Assembly (NCBI GenBank): GCA_046303115.1
Contig: JBKCGZ010000014.1
Location: forward strand, 1-24,822
From: CAINEC01 sp046303115
GTDB lineage: Bacteria > Bacteroidota > Bacteroidia > AKYH767-A > OLB10
DNA length: 24,822 bases
Direction of reading: 5' to 3'
In this document: positions 14,157 through 22,944 of the stretch, piece by piece
Layout of the letters: each line of letters opens with the position of its first letter
Position numbering within the stretch: the stretch's first letter is position 1
Made by a program: the position numbers and the translations under genes
Notes under the pieces: model-generated
Databases searched by the model: none
Told to the model about the DNA's origin: nothing
Seen by the model: only the letters and a program-made list of their open reading frames with translations

Positions 14157-16070
14157 TTATTTGTAAGAACGTTGCGAAAGTTTAACATTCTCGTATTTTA
14201 ATTCTTCTTTGTGTAATTGATGAGCTTGTCCGTCGCCTTTATACTCCCAGGCTGCTACGTAAGCGTAATTTTCATCATCACGTAATGCCTCTCCTTCGGG
14301 AGTTTGGTATTCTTCGCGGAAGTGACCACCACAACTTTCATTACGATTCAATGCATCTACCATCATTAATTCTCCAAGCTCGATTAAATCTGCAACACGT
14401 CCTGCTTTCTCTAAATTCTGATTTAATTCTAGTGCTTCTCCTGGAACCAATAAATTATTCCAGAAATCTGCTTTCAATGCTTTAATTTTCTCGATACCTT
14501 CTTTCAAGCCTTGTTCGTTACGTGCCATTCCGCAATGGTTCCACATAATCAAACCTAATTCACGATGGAAATCATGAACAGTTTTACTTCCTTTAATCGC
14601 TAATAATTTTCCTAAACGATCTTTTACTTTCGCTTCTGCTTCCATAAATTCAGGAGTGTCGTTGGCAATTGGCTTACGCTCAACACCTGCTAAGTAATCA
14701 CCGATAGTATAAGGTAATACAAAGTATCCGTCTGCTAAACCTTGCATCAATGCAGATGCTCCTAAACGATTCGCTCCATGATCACTAAAGTTCGCCTCTC
14801 CACATGCATATAGTCCTGGGATGGTAGTCATCAAATTATAATCTACCCATAATCCTCCCATTGTGTAGTGAACTGCAGGATAAATCATCATTGGAGTTTT
14901 ATATGGATTATCACCTGTGATTTGTTTATACATATCGAATAAGTTACCATATTTCGCCTCAACAGCTTTTTCTCCTAAACGCTTGATTGCATCACCAAAG
15001 TCAAGGTAAACTGCTAAGCCAGTGTTCCCAACTCCATATCCTTTGTCACACATATCCTTTGCAGCACGTGAAGCAATATCACGAGGTACTAAGTTTCCGA
15101 ATGAAGGATATCTTCTTTCTAAGTAATAATCCCTTTCATCCTCTGGAATATCTTGTGGCTTTCTTGGATCTCCTTTTTGTTTCGGTACCCAGATACGTCC
15201 GTCATTTCTTAACGACTCCGACATCAATGTCAACTTAGATTGATGATCACCCGATACTGGAATACAAGTAGGGTGAATTTGTGTAAAGCAAGGATTACCG
15301 AAGTATGCACCTTTCTTATGCGCTCTCCAAATTGCAGTTGCATTCGATCCGCGAGCGTAAGTAGTAAGATAAAATACGTTTCCGTATCCACCAGTACATA
15401 AAACTACTGCGTGCGCACTGTGTCTTTCGATCTCTCCTGTCACCATATCTCTAGCAATGATACCACGCGCTTGTCCGTCTACCATTACTAATTCTAACAT
15501 TTCATGACGAGTATAGCTCTTTATCTGACCCGTGCCCACCATTCTGTTCATGGCGCTATATGCACCTAACAATAACTGTTGACCAGTTTGTCCTTTTGCG
15601 TAAAATGTTCTTGATACCTGAGCACCTCCGAATGATCGATTGTCTAACAATCCACCATACTCGCGTGCAAATGGAACACCTTGCGCAACGCATTGGTCGA
15701 TGATATTCACACTCACCTGTGCTAAACGATGTACATTAGCCTCTCTCGCTCTGTAGTCACCACCTTTGATTGTATCATAAAATAAACGATAGATACTATC
15801 ACCATCATTACGATAGTTTTTAGCAGCGTTAACTCCACCTTGTGCAGCAATGCTATGTGCACGACGTGGACTATCCTGAAAGCAAAATGTTTTTACGTTA
15901 TAACCTAACTCTGCCAATGAAGCAGCAGCAGATGCACCCGCCAATCCTGTTCCAACAATGATAACATCATAGCGACGCTTGTTAGCCGGGTTAACTAATT
16001 TTAAATTGAATTTATGGCTATCCCATTTTTCTGATAATGGGCCCGCTGGTATTTTTGAATCTAAACTCAT
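14157..16070 (-). CDS. sdhA: Succinate dehydrogenase / fumarate reductase flavoprotein subunit
   Basis: SdhA oxidises succinate to fumarate (or the reverse) with covalently bound FAD on the cytoplasmic face of the membrane. The 637-residue protein has an N-terminal dinucleotide-binding motif, V39-G-T-G-L-A-G-A-S near residues 37-50, and the covalent-FAD histidine is H72 in A-H-S-I-A-A-Q-G-G. The substrate and capping region includes F-T-Q-I-H-P-T near residue 260 and the typical G-A-N-R-L-G-A-S-A-L. Length fits the type B (Wolinella/Bacteroidota) group. It is 14 nt downstream of sdhC and 34 nt upstream of sdhB, so the three form one operon. No odd features or missing catalytic residues were seen. 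Confidence 0.97.
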   Translation of the reverse strand: MSLDSKIPAGPLSEKWDSHKFNLKLVNPANKRRYDVIIVGTGLAGASAAASLAELGYNVKTFCFQDSPRRAHSIAAQGGVNAAKNYRNDGDSIYRLFYDTIKGGDYRAREANVHRLAQVSVNIIDQCVAQGVPFAREYGGLLDNRSFGGAQVSRTFYAKGQTGQQLLLGAYSAMNRMVGTGQIKSYTRHEMLELVMVDGQARGIIARDMVTGEIERHSAHAVVLCTGGYGNVFYLTTYARGSNATAIWRAHKKGAYFGNPCFTQIHPTCIPVSGDHQSKLTLMSESLRNDGRIWVPKQKGDPRKPQDIPEDERDYYLERRYPSFGNLVPRDIASRAAKDMCDKGYGVGNTGLAVYLDFGDAIKRLGEKAVEAKYGNLFDMYKQITGDNPYKTPMMIYPAVHYTMGGLWVDYNLMTTIPGLYACGEANFSDHGANRLGASALMQGLADGYFVLPYTIGDYLAGVERKPIANDTPEFMEAEAKVKDRLGKLLAIKGSKTVHDFHRELGLIMWNHCGMARNEQGLKEGIEKIKALKADFWNNLLVPGEALELNQNLEKAGRVADLIELGELMMVDALNRNESCGGHFREEYQTPEGEALRDDENYAYVAAWEYKGDGQAHQLHKEELKYENVKLSQRSYK

Positions 16071-16084
16071 ATAATTCTTTCTGT

Positions 16085-16864
16085 TTAGTGTTTAATGAAT
16101 AAGAAATAAAGTGGCATAGCTGCAAATAAGGCAGGAATAATAATCGCGAAGAAAACAGTTCCTATGCTCTTAATAATTTTTTCGTAGTTCTTTCTGCGTA
16201 TACCCATAGTTTGAAATGCACTTTGAAATCCGTGCGCTAAGTGGTACGATAATGCAATCATAGCAATTACATAAAATGCCACATATAAAGGATCTTTAAA
16301 TGCTGATTCTACTTCTGCATATAAATCCTTCACAATTAAAATTTCATATTGTTGTGAAGTGATATGTAAAGGTTTTTTAAATTCTTCCACTGGAAATGCC
16401 TTAACATCAATTAAGCTATCGGTAGTTAAATCTGTAACATACTGTTTAACAGGCATCGGAGTAAAATGAAATTCTCTCCAGAAATGTCCCATGTGAATAA
16501 CGATAAAAACTAAAAGTATAGATCCAAGTAATCCCATATTCTTAGATGACCATGTTGTTTCTCCACCAGCTTTTTTTCCTTCATACTTTACAGGGCGTGC
16601 TTTGCGATTTCTTAAAACTAAATAGACGCCATTGACAGCATGTAACAAAATGAAAAAGTAGTTTACATATGATACCACTTTAATAGGAGGGAAGGTGGTC
16701 ATAAAAACCGCATATTGGTTAAATGATTTCCCTTGATCGTTTTTAAATAGTTGTAAATTGCCCGACATGTGCACGACAACAAACAAGCATAAGAATAAAC
16801 CAGTCAGGGCCATTAACCATTTACGACCTACCGATGAATTCAGAAATTCGAAGAATTTGCTCAT
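16085..16864 (-). CDS. sdhC: Succinate dehydrogenase cytochrome b subunit, b558 family
   Basis: This is the single membrane anchor of a type B complex II, which passes electrons to or from menaquinone through two hemes. From the ATG at 16864 it has 259 residues and five hydrophobic segments (about 15-35, 62-84, 109-128, 191-211, 235-256). Candidate heme ligands in the helices are H32, H75, H124 and H208 or H211. A TTG at 16939 would add 25 residues, but the promoter (16906-16936) lies downstream of that TTG, so a transcript from it could not encode them; the ATG is the start. A single five-helix subunit instead of separate SdhC and SdhD marks the b558 group. It is the first gene of the operon. 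Confidence 0.95.
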   Translation of the reverse strand: MSKFFEFLNSSVGRKWLMALTGLFLCLFVVVHMSGNLQLFKNDQGKSFNQYAVFMTTFPPIKVVSYVNYFFILLHAVNGVYLVLRNRKARPVKYEGKKAGGETTWSSKNMGLLGSILLVFIVIHMGHFWREFHFTPMPVKQYVTDLTTDSLIDVKAFPVEEFKKPLHITSQQYEILIVKDLYAEVESAFKDPLYVAFYVIAMIALSYHLAHGFQSAFQTMGIRRKNYEKIIKSIGTVFFAIIIPALFAAMPLYFLFIKH

Positions 16865-16905
16865 AATGAATTTATATCTGATTATATTTTGATTTTTGAA
16901 GACCA

Positions 16906-16936
16906 CAAATTTAACTTTCACAAGGCAAGCAACAAG
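16906..16936 (-). promoter_or_regulatory. Promoter of the sdhCAB operon
   Basis: On the minus strand CTTG (16933-16936) is followed after 19 nt by TAAATTTG (16906-16913), matching the Bacteroidota -33 TTG and -7 TAnnTTTG boxes with normal spacing. The -7 box is 41 nt upstream of the sdhC ATG, giving an ordinary short leader. This is the best full promoter in the window. Confidence 0.65.
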
Positions 16937-17142
16937 CAATTTTTTAAGAATTTAGAACCTTTCTTCCATATTGCCTAAATGCTATTATTTCAATGACATA
17001 GAACACTTAATGCACATTTTAGGTTTTGAATGTCAATAAAAATCAACCGAAATACAGGGCCCTCGTTAATTTTTTATTCTTTGATCCGGCTTTTTATTGC
17101 TCTTTTCGTAGTTTCGTGAGATTAATTTTAAATCTTTTAATC

Positions 17143-18456
17143 ATGAGATATCTTCCAATCGACAATAAACTATTCATCGAAAATCGTGAACGCTATAAAG
17201 CTAACTTAATTCCTAAATCAATCGCTTTTTTCAATGCGAATGATGAAATGCCTCGTTCTGCAGATCAGAATTACCCTTTTCATCAGCATCCCGACTTATT
17301 TTACTTAACAGGAATTGATCAGGAACAAACTTTATTAGTGATTTTCCCTGATGCTCCACTGCCTAAATACCGTGAAATTCTATTCTTGCGTAAAACTAAT
17401 GAACACATCGCTGTTTGGGAAGGACATAAATATACGAAGGAAGAGGCAAGAGCAGCTTCGGGAATTCAAACTATCATGTGGACAGAAGATATTCCTTCTG
17501 TGATTCCGATGCTTATGAATCATTGTATGAATGTGTATGTAAATCTTAATGAAAATGATCGTTTCTCGAGTGAAGTTCCTTATAAAGAATTACGTTTTTC
17601 AAATGAAATGAAAGCAAAATATCCTGCTCACTTTTTTCATCGTTCAGGACCAATTATGGCACAGCTTCGTTCTATAAAAAGCGACTTCGAAATACAGGTA
17701 ATGCAACGTGCAATCGATATCACAGAAAAAGCTTTTCGTCGTGTATTGCGCTTCGTAAAACCAGGTGTAATGGAGTATGAAATTGAAGCGGAAATCACTC
17801 ACGAATTTATTCGTAAACGTGCTACCGGACATGCCTATACCCCAATTATCGCTTCTGGTCCGAATGCAAATGTGCTGCATTATATCGATAATAACCAGCA
17901 ATGTAAAGATGGAGATGTTATTCTCTTAGATTTCGGTGCGGAGTATGGAAATTACGCAGCTGATTTGTCTCGTAGTATTCCAGTTAACGGACAATTTACC
18001 GAGCGTCAGCGTGATGTTTATAATGCTGTATTGCGTGTAATGAAGCAAGCAACTGCAATGCTTATCCCTGGTAATACAATCGAAAAATATCACGGTGAAG
18101 TAGGTAAGATTATGGAGGAAGAATTAATTGGTTTAGGGCTTTTAAATCGTGATGAAGTGAAAAAGCAAAATTTAGATATGCCGTTGTATAAAAAGTATTT
18201 TATGCACGGTACTTCTCACTTCTTAGGCTTAGATGTGCATGATATCGGTAACCGTTATGAGCCTATGAAAGCTGGTATGGTGTTTACCTGCGAACCAGGC
18301 ATCTATATCCCAGAAGAAGGTTTAGGTATTCGTTTAGAGAATGATATCTTAATTACTTCAAAAGAGCCAATCGATTTAATGGCAAATATTCCTTTAGAAG
18401 TAGAAGAGATTGAAGAATTAATGGCGGAAGCAAAAGCCCATCGTGCAATTAAGTAA
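17143..18456 (+). CDS. pepP: Aminopeptidase P family protein (Xaa-Pro aminopeptidase, M24B)
   Basis: This cytoplasmic metallopeptidase removes an N-terminal residue that precedes proline. From the ATG at 17143 it has 437 residues, the usual length; a TTG at 17026 would add 39 residues with a hydrophobic, unconserved-looking stretch and is rejected. The N-terminal part (about 1-170) fits the aminopeptidase P N domain. The C-terminal pita-bread domain has the five metal ligands: D263 and D274 (V-I-L-L-D-F-G and A-A-D-L-S-R-S), H359 (G-T-S-H-F-L-G-L-D-V-H-D), E384 (F-T-C-E-P-G-I-Y) and E399 (I-R-L-E-N-D). The gap to sdhC upstream is 278 nt and divergent; besides the sdh promoter I see no clear signal in it. 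Confidence 0.95.
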   Translation: MRYLPIDNKLFIENRERYKANLIPKSIAFFNANDEMPRSADQNYPFHQHPDLFYLTGIDQEQTLLVIFPDAPLPKYREILFLRKTNEHIAVWEGHKYTKEEARAASGIQTIMWTEDIPSVIPMLMNHCMNVYVNLNENDRFSSEVPYKELRFSNEMKAKYPAHFFHRSGPIMAQLRSIKSDFEIQVMQRAIDITEKAFRRVLRFVKPGVMEYEIEAEITHEFIRKRATGHAYTPIIASGPNANVLHYIDNNQQCKDGDVILLDFGAEYGNYAADLSRSIPVNGQFTERQRDVYNAVLRVMKQATAMLIPGNTIEKYHGEVGKIMEEELIGLGLLNRDEVKKQNLDMPLYKKYFMHGTSHFLGLDVHDIGNRYEPMKAGMVFTCEPGIYIPEEGLGIRLENDILITSKEPIDLMANIPLEVEEIEELMAEAKAHRAIK

Positions 18457-18464
18457 GTAGGCTT

Positions 18465-19487
18465 TTAGCCCCAAACTTTAGTGCCTTCAGTACAGTTTTT
18501 ACAAATGTCAATCTGGTCGCGCGATTGTAATAATTTACCTCTGAAATTTCGGTAATTATTGCTGTTCCAAACTTCCTTAAATGTACTTTCTTGTAAATTC
18601 CCCATTGGATGGGATGCGTCCTTGTCAAAACAACACGGAACTACACTTCCGTCCCAGGTAATTACGCACGAATGCCACATCTTCCAACATTGATTAAGCA
18701 ACTGATTTTTTATTTCGTAAGTGCCATCACTCTTCTTTTTATATCGAGAGTAGTGCTCGTTATCAGGAATTAAATCATTGCCATTTTCGTATTCATAAAC
18801 CTGTGCCGTTTTAAAAGCCACTTCGTCAACACCTAATTCTTCTGCTAATTTTTCTACTTCTTGCATTTGATGTTCGTTCGGTTTTACAACGAGAAATTGA
18901 AAAATAATATGTGGAGTTTTCGATTTTAATTCTTTCTTCCACTTAACAATATTCTTTGTCCCTTCTAAAACTTTTTCTAGTTTTCCTCCTATACGATATT
19001 GCTGATATACTTCTTGCGTTGTACCGTCTATGGAGATAATCAATCTGTCCAATCCCGACTCTACCGTTTTTCGTGCATTCGCATCCGTTAGATAGTGCGC
19101 ATTAGTAGATGTAGCAGTATAGATATTTTTGCTGGAAGCATATTTTACGAGCTCCGTAAATTCAGGATGCAAATAAGGCTCTCCCTGAAAATAAAAAATT
19201 AAATACCATAAATAACTATTGGTTTCATCAATGACCTTTCTGAAAAAATCACTTTCTAGCATTCCTGTCGGACGGGTAAAAGAGCGTAATCCACTCGGAC
19301 ATTCCGGGCAGCGTAAATTGCAAGAAGTGGTAGGTTCAAATGATAGCGCAACAGGATAACCCCAGTTTAAGGCTTTCTTTGTCCATTTCGAATAATAAAA
19401 CGACGATAAAACCAAAAACGCATTCCACGCCCGCTTAAAACTAAACTTGCTGATAAAATTAATTCCGTCTCGAAAATTCCTATTCAT
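18465..19487 (-). CDS. Radical SAM protein with SPASM domain, substrate unknown
   Basis: Radical SAM enzymes cleave S-adenosylmethionine with a [4Fe-4S] cluster to start radical chemistry. This 340-residue protein has the cluster motif C56-N-L-R-C60-P-E-C63 in the N-terminal third. Its C-terminal SPASM domain has C267, C274, C285-C286, C329 and C332, enough for auxiliary clusters, and the typical I-T-W-D-G-S-V-V-P-C-C and G-N-L-Q-E patterns. SPASM members modify peptides, sugars or other small molecules. No precursor peptide gene was found nearby. The ATG is 10 nt after a TAnnTTTG box. The gene stands alone, convergent to pepP (8 nt between stops) and divergent from the MMPL exporter gene. 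Confidence 0.9.
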   Translation of the reverse strand: MNRNFRDGINFISKFSFKRAWNAFLVLSSFYYSKWTKKALNWGYPVALSFEPTTSCNLRCPECPSGLRSFTRPTGMLESDFFRKVIDETNSYLWYLIFYFQGEPYLHPEFTELVKYASSKNIYTATSTNAHYLTDANARKTVESGLDRLIISIDGTTQEVYQQYRIGGKLEKVLEGTKNIVKWKKELKSKTPHIIFQFLVVKPNEHQMQEVEKLAEELGVDEVAFKTAQVYEYENGNDLIPDNEHYSRYKKKSDGTYEIKNQLLNQCWKMWHSCVITWDGSVVPCCFDKDASHPMGNLQESTFKEVWNSNNYRNFRGKLLQSRDQIDICKNCTEGTKVWG

Positions 19488-19497
19488 GATATTATGG

Positions 19498-19505
19498 CAA
19501 AGGTA
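19498..19505 (-). promoter_or_regulatory. Promoter -7 box (TACCTTTG) for the radical SAM gene
   Basis: The minus strand reads TACCTTTG, an exact TAnnTTTG match, followed by CC and 10 nt in all before the ATG. No TTG is seen at the -33 spacing. The predicted leader is about 5 nt. Confidence 0.45.
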
Positions 19506-19611
19506 GTTTATTCGTCATTTAGTTCTAGGCGCGTTTAGTAAACTGAAAAGCAAGATTTTAAAACTTATTTGAAATCGCCTCAACTCTACTAAAATTACTA
19601 TTTTTACCCTT

Positions 19612-22002
19612 ATGTTTAAACGCCTGGCAAAGCTCATTCTTCGTAACAGATATTTGTTTTTAATCGTTATTTCAATAATTACGATTTTAATGGGTTGGCA
19701 GGCAACGCATATTCAACTTTCTTATGAATTTGCTAAAATTCTTCCAGCCACAGATCCAGATTATCAGGCTTATCAGCAATTTAAAGAGAAGTTCGGTGAA
19801 GACGGTTCTGTTATGTTCATTGGAATTCAGGATTCATCTATGCAGCAACTTAGTAAGTACAATGCATGGTGGAAATTAGGGGAAGATATCCGAAATGTTG
19901 ACGGTATTGAAGCAGTTGTTTCTACCGCTCGTTTATATTGTTTGCAACGCAACGATTCTTTGCGAAAGTTTGAAATGAAATTGTTGAAGGAAGGTCCTGC
20001 AGCTAATCAAATTGAACTAGATAGTATTCAAAATATTATTAGTGATTTACCTTTTTATGATGGGTTTATTCTCAATAAGGAATCGCATGCTTCTCTTATG
20101 GCAATTACATTCGATAAAGTAAAATTGAACACTAAAAATCGAATTGATATTGTTAGAGATATTCAGTCTAAAGCAAAAGAGTTCTCCTCGAAAAATGGGG
20201 TAGCCGTTCATCTTAGTGGTATGCCATACATCAGGACTGAAATCACCTCAAAGGTTGTTCAGGAGATGAAATTGTTTATGATTCTTGCGGTATTAGTCAC
20301 GGCAATCGTACTTTTTGTTTTCTTCCGCTCATTTCAGGTTGTTTTCTTTTCGTTGATTGTCGTAGCCGTAGGAGTAATTTGGTCGTTGGGAACAATCGCA
20401 ATTCTTGGATATAAAATAACAATCCTTAGTGGATTAATCCCGCCGCTCATCATTGTCATCGGAATTCCTAATAGTATTTTATTGCTTAATAAATATCAAA
20501 CAGAATATGCACGTCATAATTCACAGGGTATTGCTTTGTCGAGAATGGTGCAACGTATTGGATTAACTACATTTTTAGCTAACGTAACAACAGCAATCGG
20601 ATTCTTTGTATTGTATTTTACGGAAAGCAGATTGCTTATGGAATTTGGATTAGTGGCTGCAGCAAATGTGATGTCTACCTGGCTGATTTCATTAATTCTT
20701 ATTCCAATTGTTTTTAGCTTTTTATCGCCACCCAAAGTGAAACATGTGAAGCACCTTGAGGCACCTCGAATGCAAAAACTATTGTCCTATGTCAATAATT
20801 GGGTTCGCTTTCATACAAAGAAGGTTTATGCCATAGTAATCGTTATTACTTTTATTTCGCTTTACGGAATGACAAAACTTGATAATGTAGGATATGTTGT
20901 TGACGATCTTCCTAAAAACGATCCGGTTTATGTTGATATGAAATTTTTCGAAACTAATTTTAAGGGGATTTTACCATTGGAATTTAGTGTTTCTGCAAAA
21001 GATAGTTCTAATATTCTCGATCCAAAAACCCTTCAAAAAATAAATCGCCTCGAGAAAGAATTAGCCAAAATGCCCGAATTGTCTAAGCCTATTTCAGTAG
21101 TTGACGGAATTAAATATTCTTATCAGTCGTATCAAGGTGGTGAGAAAAAATATTACATACTTCCGGGTTCAATGCAATTGGCAGAAATGTCATCTTATAT
21201 GGGTGAACAAAAAGGAAAGTCTGCTATGTTCAAGAGTTTCCTCGATAGTAATAAAATGGAAACCCGCATCAGTGTACAGATGTCAGACATTGGGTCTAAG
21301 AAGATGGACGTTCTTCTAAGTCAGATTCATCCTAAAGTTGATTCAATATTTCCTGCTGACGAATACAACACAAAAATCACTGGTAATAGTTTAATATTCT
21401 TGAAAGGAAATAAATATCTATTCGAGAATTTAATTGAAAGTATTTTACTTGCTATTTTCTTGATTTCACTAATTATGATTACACTTTTTATGTCGTTCAG
21501 AATGATTTTGATTTCAATCTTGCCAAGTTTAATTCCGCTGATAATTACTGCAGGATTAATGGGCTTTTTTCATATTGCATTAAAACCTTCTACCATTTTG
21601 ATTTTTAGTATTGCTTTCGGAATTGCATCTGATCAAACAATATATTTCCTGACAAAATACCGTCATGAAATGCGTAACAGTAAAATCAAATCAATTTCAA
21701 AAGCCGTTACTGATACAATATTTGAATCAGGCTTAAGTATGATTTATACAGCTGTAATTTTATTCTTCGGATTTTTTATCTTCTCTGCCTCTGGCTTCGG
21801 TGGTACGGCAGCGTTAGGAAAACTCCTGAGTACAACTTTATTAATGGCAATGATCTCGAATCTTGTTTTACTTCCTGCATTCTTGGTAAGTTTAGAAAGA
21901 AGATTAACTACAAAAGCATTTTTATCGGAACCATTATTCGAGACAGATGTTGAAGATGATGATATCGATCATGATGAATTGGAAATTAAAAAAATGATTT
22001 AG
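19612..22002 (+). CDS. RND/MMPL family exporter
   Basis: This 796-residue inner-membrane protein has the RND layout in two halves: one TM (about 14-32), a large periplasmic loop (about 33-218), five TMs (about 219-372), then TM7 (about 404-421), a second loop (about 422-602) and five TMs (about 603-762). The length and single-gene form fit the MMPL/HpnN-like branch, which moves lipids or other hydrophobic molecules with the proton gradient, rather than AcrB-type drug pumps (over 1000 residues). The fourth TM region of the second half has an acidic residue, D674 in G-I-A-S-D-Q, as expected of a proton relay; the first half has N287 in the matching place. The C-terminal tail is acidic. rfbA starts 7 nt after its stop, so the two are probably co-transcribed. 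Cargo unknown. Confidence 0.9.
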   Translation: MFKRLAKLILRNRYLFLIVISIITILMGWQATHIQLSYEFAKILPATDPDYQAYQQFKEKFGEDGSVMFIGIQDSSMQQLSKYNAWWKLGEDIRNVDGIEAVVSTARLYCLQRNDSLRKFEMKLLKEGPAANQIELDSIQNIISDLPFYDGFILNKESHASLMAITFDKVKLNTKNRIDIVRDIQSKAKEFSSKNGVAVHLSGMPYIRTEITSKVVQEMKLFMILAVLVTAIVLFVFFRSFQVVFFSLIVVAVGVIWSLGTIAILGYKITILSGLIPPLIIVIGIPNSILLLNKYQTEYARHNSQGIALSRMVQRIGLTTFLANVTTAIGFFVLYFTESRLLMEFGLVAAANVMSTWLISLILIPIVFSFLSPPKVKHVKHLEAPRMQKLLSYVNNWVRFHTKKVYAIVIVITFISLYGMTKLDNVGYVVDDLPKNDPVYVDMKFFETNFKGILPLEFSVSAKDSSNILDPKTLQKINRLEKELAKMPELSKPISVVDGIKYSYQSYQGGEKKYYILPGSMQLAEMSSYMGEQKGKSAMFKSFLDSNKMETRISVQMSDIGSKKMDVLLSQIHPKVDSIFPADEYNTKITGNSLIFLKGNKYLFENLIESILLAIFLISLIMITLFMSFRMILISILPSLIPLIITAGLMGFFHIALKPSTILIFSIAFGIASDQTIYFLTKYRHEMRNSKIKSISKAVTDTIFESGLSMIYTAVILFFGFFIFSASGFGGTAALGKLLSTTLLMAMISNLVLLPAFLVSLERRLTTKAFLSEPLFETDVEDDDIDHDELEIKKMI

Positions 22003-22009
22003 TATTAGC

Positions 22010-22867
22010 ATGAAAGGAATTATTTTAGCCGGTGGCTCAGGCACACGATTGCATCCACTAACACTTGCTGTTAGTAAGCAATTAATGCCCGTTTATGATA
22101 AGCCCATGATTTATTACCCGCTCAGTATTTTAATGATGGCGGGGATTAATGAAATCTTAATTATAACTACTCCACACGATCAGCCTATGTTTCAAAAACT
22201 ATTGGGTGATGGTAAAGACCTTGGATGTAATTTTCAGTACGCAATTCAAGAGGTGCCTAACGGACTTGCACAGGCGTTTGTAATAGGAGAGGAGTTTATT
22301 GGTGAAGACAAAGTGGCTCTAATTCTCGGCGATAATATTTTCTATGGAACAGGGTTACAACAACTTTTACAAAGTAATAGTAATCCAGATGGTGGCGTTG
22401 TTTTCGCTTACCACGTTTCTGATCCTGAAAGGTATGGAGTAGTGGAGTTTGATTCGAATAATCATGCAATCAGTATCGAAGAAAAGCCTGCTCATCCAAA
22501 GTCAAATTATGCAGTACCTGGACTTTATTTTTATGATAATGATGTCATTCAAATAGCAAAAAACTTGAAGCCATCGCCTCGAGGAGAATATGAAATTACA
22601 GATGTAAATAAAGCATACTTAGATGCAGGCAGACTAAAAGTGGGAATTCTTGATAAAGGAACAGCTTGGCTCGACACAGGAACTTTTACGTCTCTTATGC
22701 AGGCTGGTCAATTCGTGCAAGTAATAGAAGAACGCCAAGGATTAAAAATTGGTTGTATTGAAGAAGTAGCTTTCCGAATGGGATATATCAATAAGAATCA
22801 GCTGAATAAATTAGCCGAGCCGTTCGTGAAAAGTGGTTATGGCAAATATTTGCTAAATTTGATGTAA
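22010..22867 (+). CDS. rfbA: Glucose-1-phosphate thymidylyltransferase
   Basis: RfbA joins glucose-1-phosphate and dTTP to give dTDP-glucose, the first step towards dTDP-rhamnose and other deoxysugars of surface glycans. The 285-residue protein matches the family in length and has the nucleotide-binding signature G8-G-S-G-T-R13-L-H-P-L-T, then K23-Q-L-M-P-V-Y-D-K31-P-M. The Mg/nucleotide-binding D108 lies in L-G-D-N-I-F-Y-G, and the later motifs E-E-K-P and W-L-D-T-G-T are present. The start ATG is 7 nt after the MMPL exporter stop. No rfbB, rfbC or rfbD is found in this window, although these often sit beside rfbA, so either they are elsewhere or dTDP-glucose is used by another route. Confidence 0.97.
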   Translation: MKGIILAGGSGTRLHPLTLAVSKQLMPVYDKPMIYYPLSILMMAGINEILIITTPHDQPMFQKLLGDGKDLGCNFQYAIQEVPNGLAQAFVIGEEFIGEDKVALILGDNIFYGTGLQQLLQSNSNPDGGVVFAYHVSDPERYGVVEFDSNNHAISIEEKPAHPKSNYAVPGLYFYDNDVIQIAKNLKPSPRGEYEITDVNKAYLDAGRLKVGILDKGTAWLDTGTFTSLMQAGQFVQVIEERQGLKIGCIEEVAFRMGYINKNQLNKLAEPFVKSGYGKYLLNLM

Positions 22868-22944
22868 AATTTAATTGATTTTTGTAATTTGCATTATCAT
22901 TTCTATTCCAGCGAATTACAATTTAGTTGAAAAGCGAAAAAAGT

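Noticed and set aside
14285..15238. Plus-strand open frames inside sdhA
   Set aside because: They are antisense to sdhA, have no start signals and no protein-like motifs.
17644..17901. Minus-strand open frame inside pepP
   Set aside because: It lies fully within the strongly supported pepP gene and shows no recognisable domain; it is a frame shadow.
18457..18470. Short GGCT/AGCC hairpin between the pepP and radical SAM stops
   Set aside because: The stem has only four pairs, a loop of three bases and no T-run long enough on either side.
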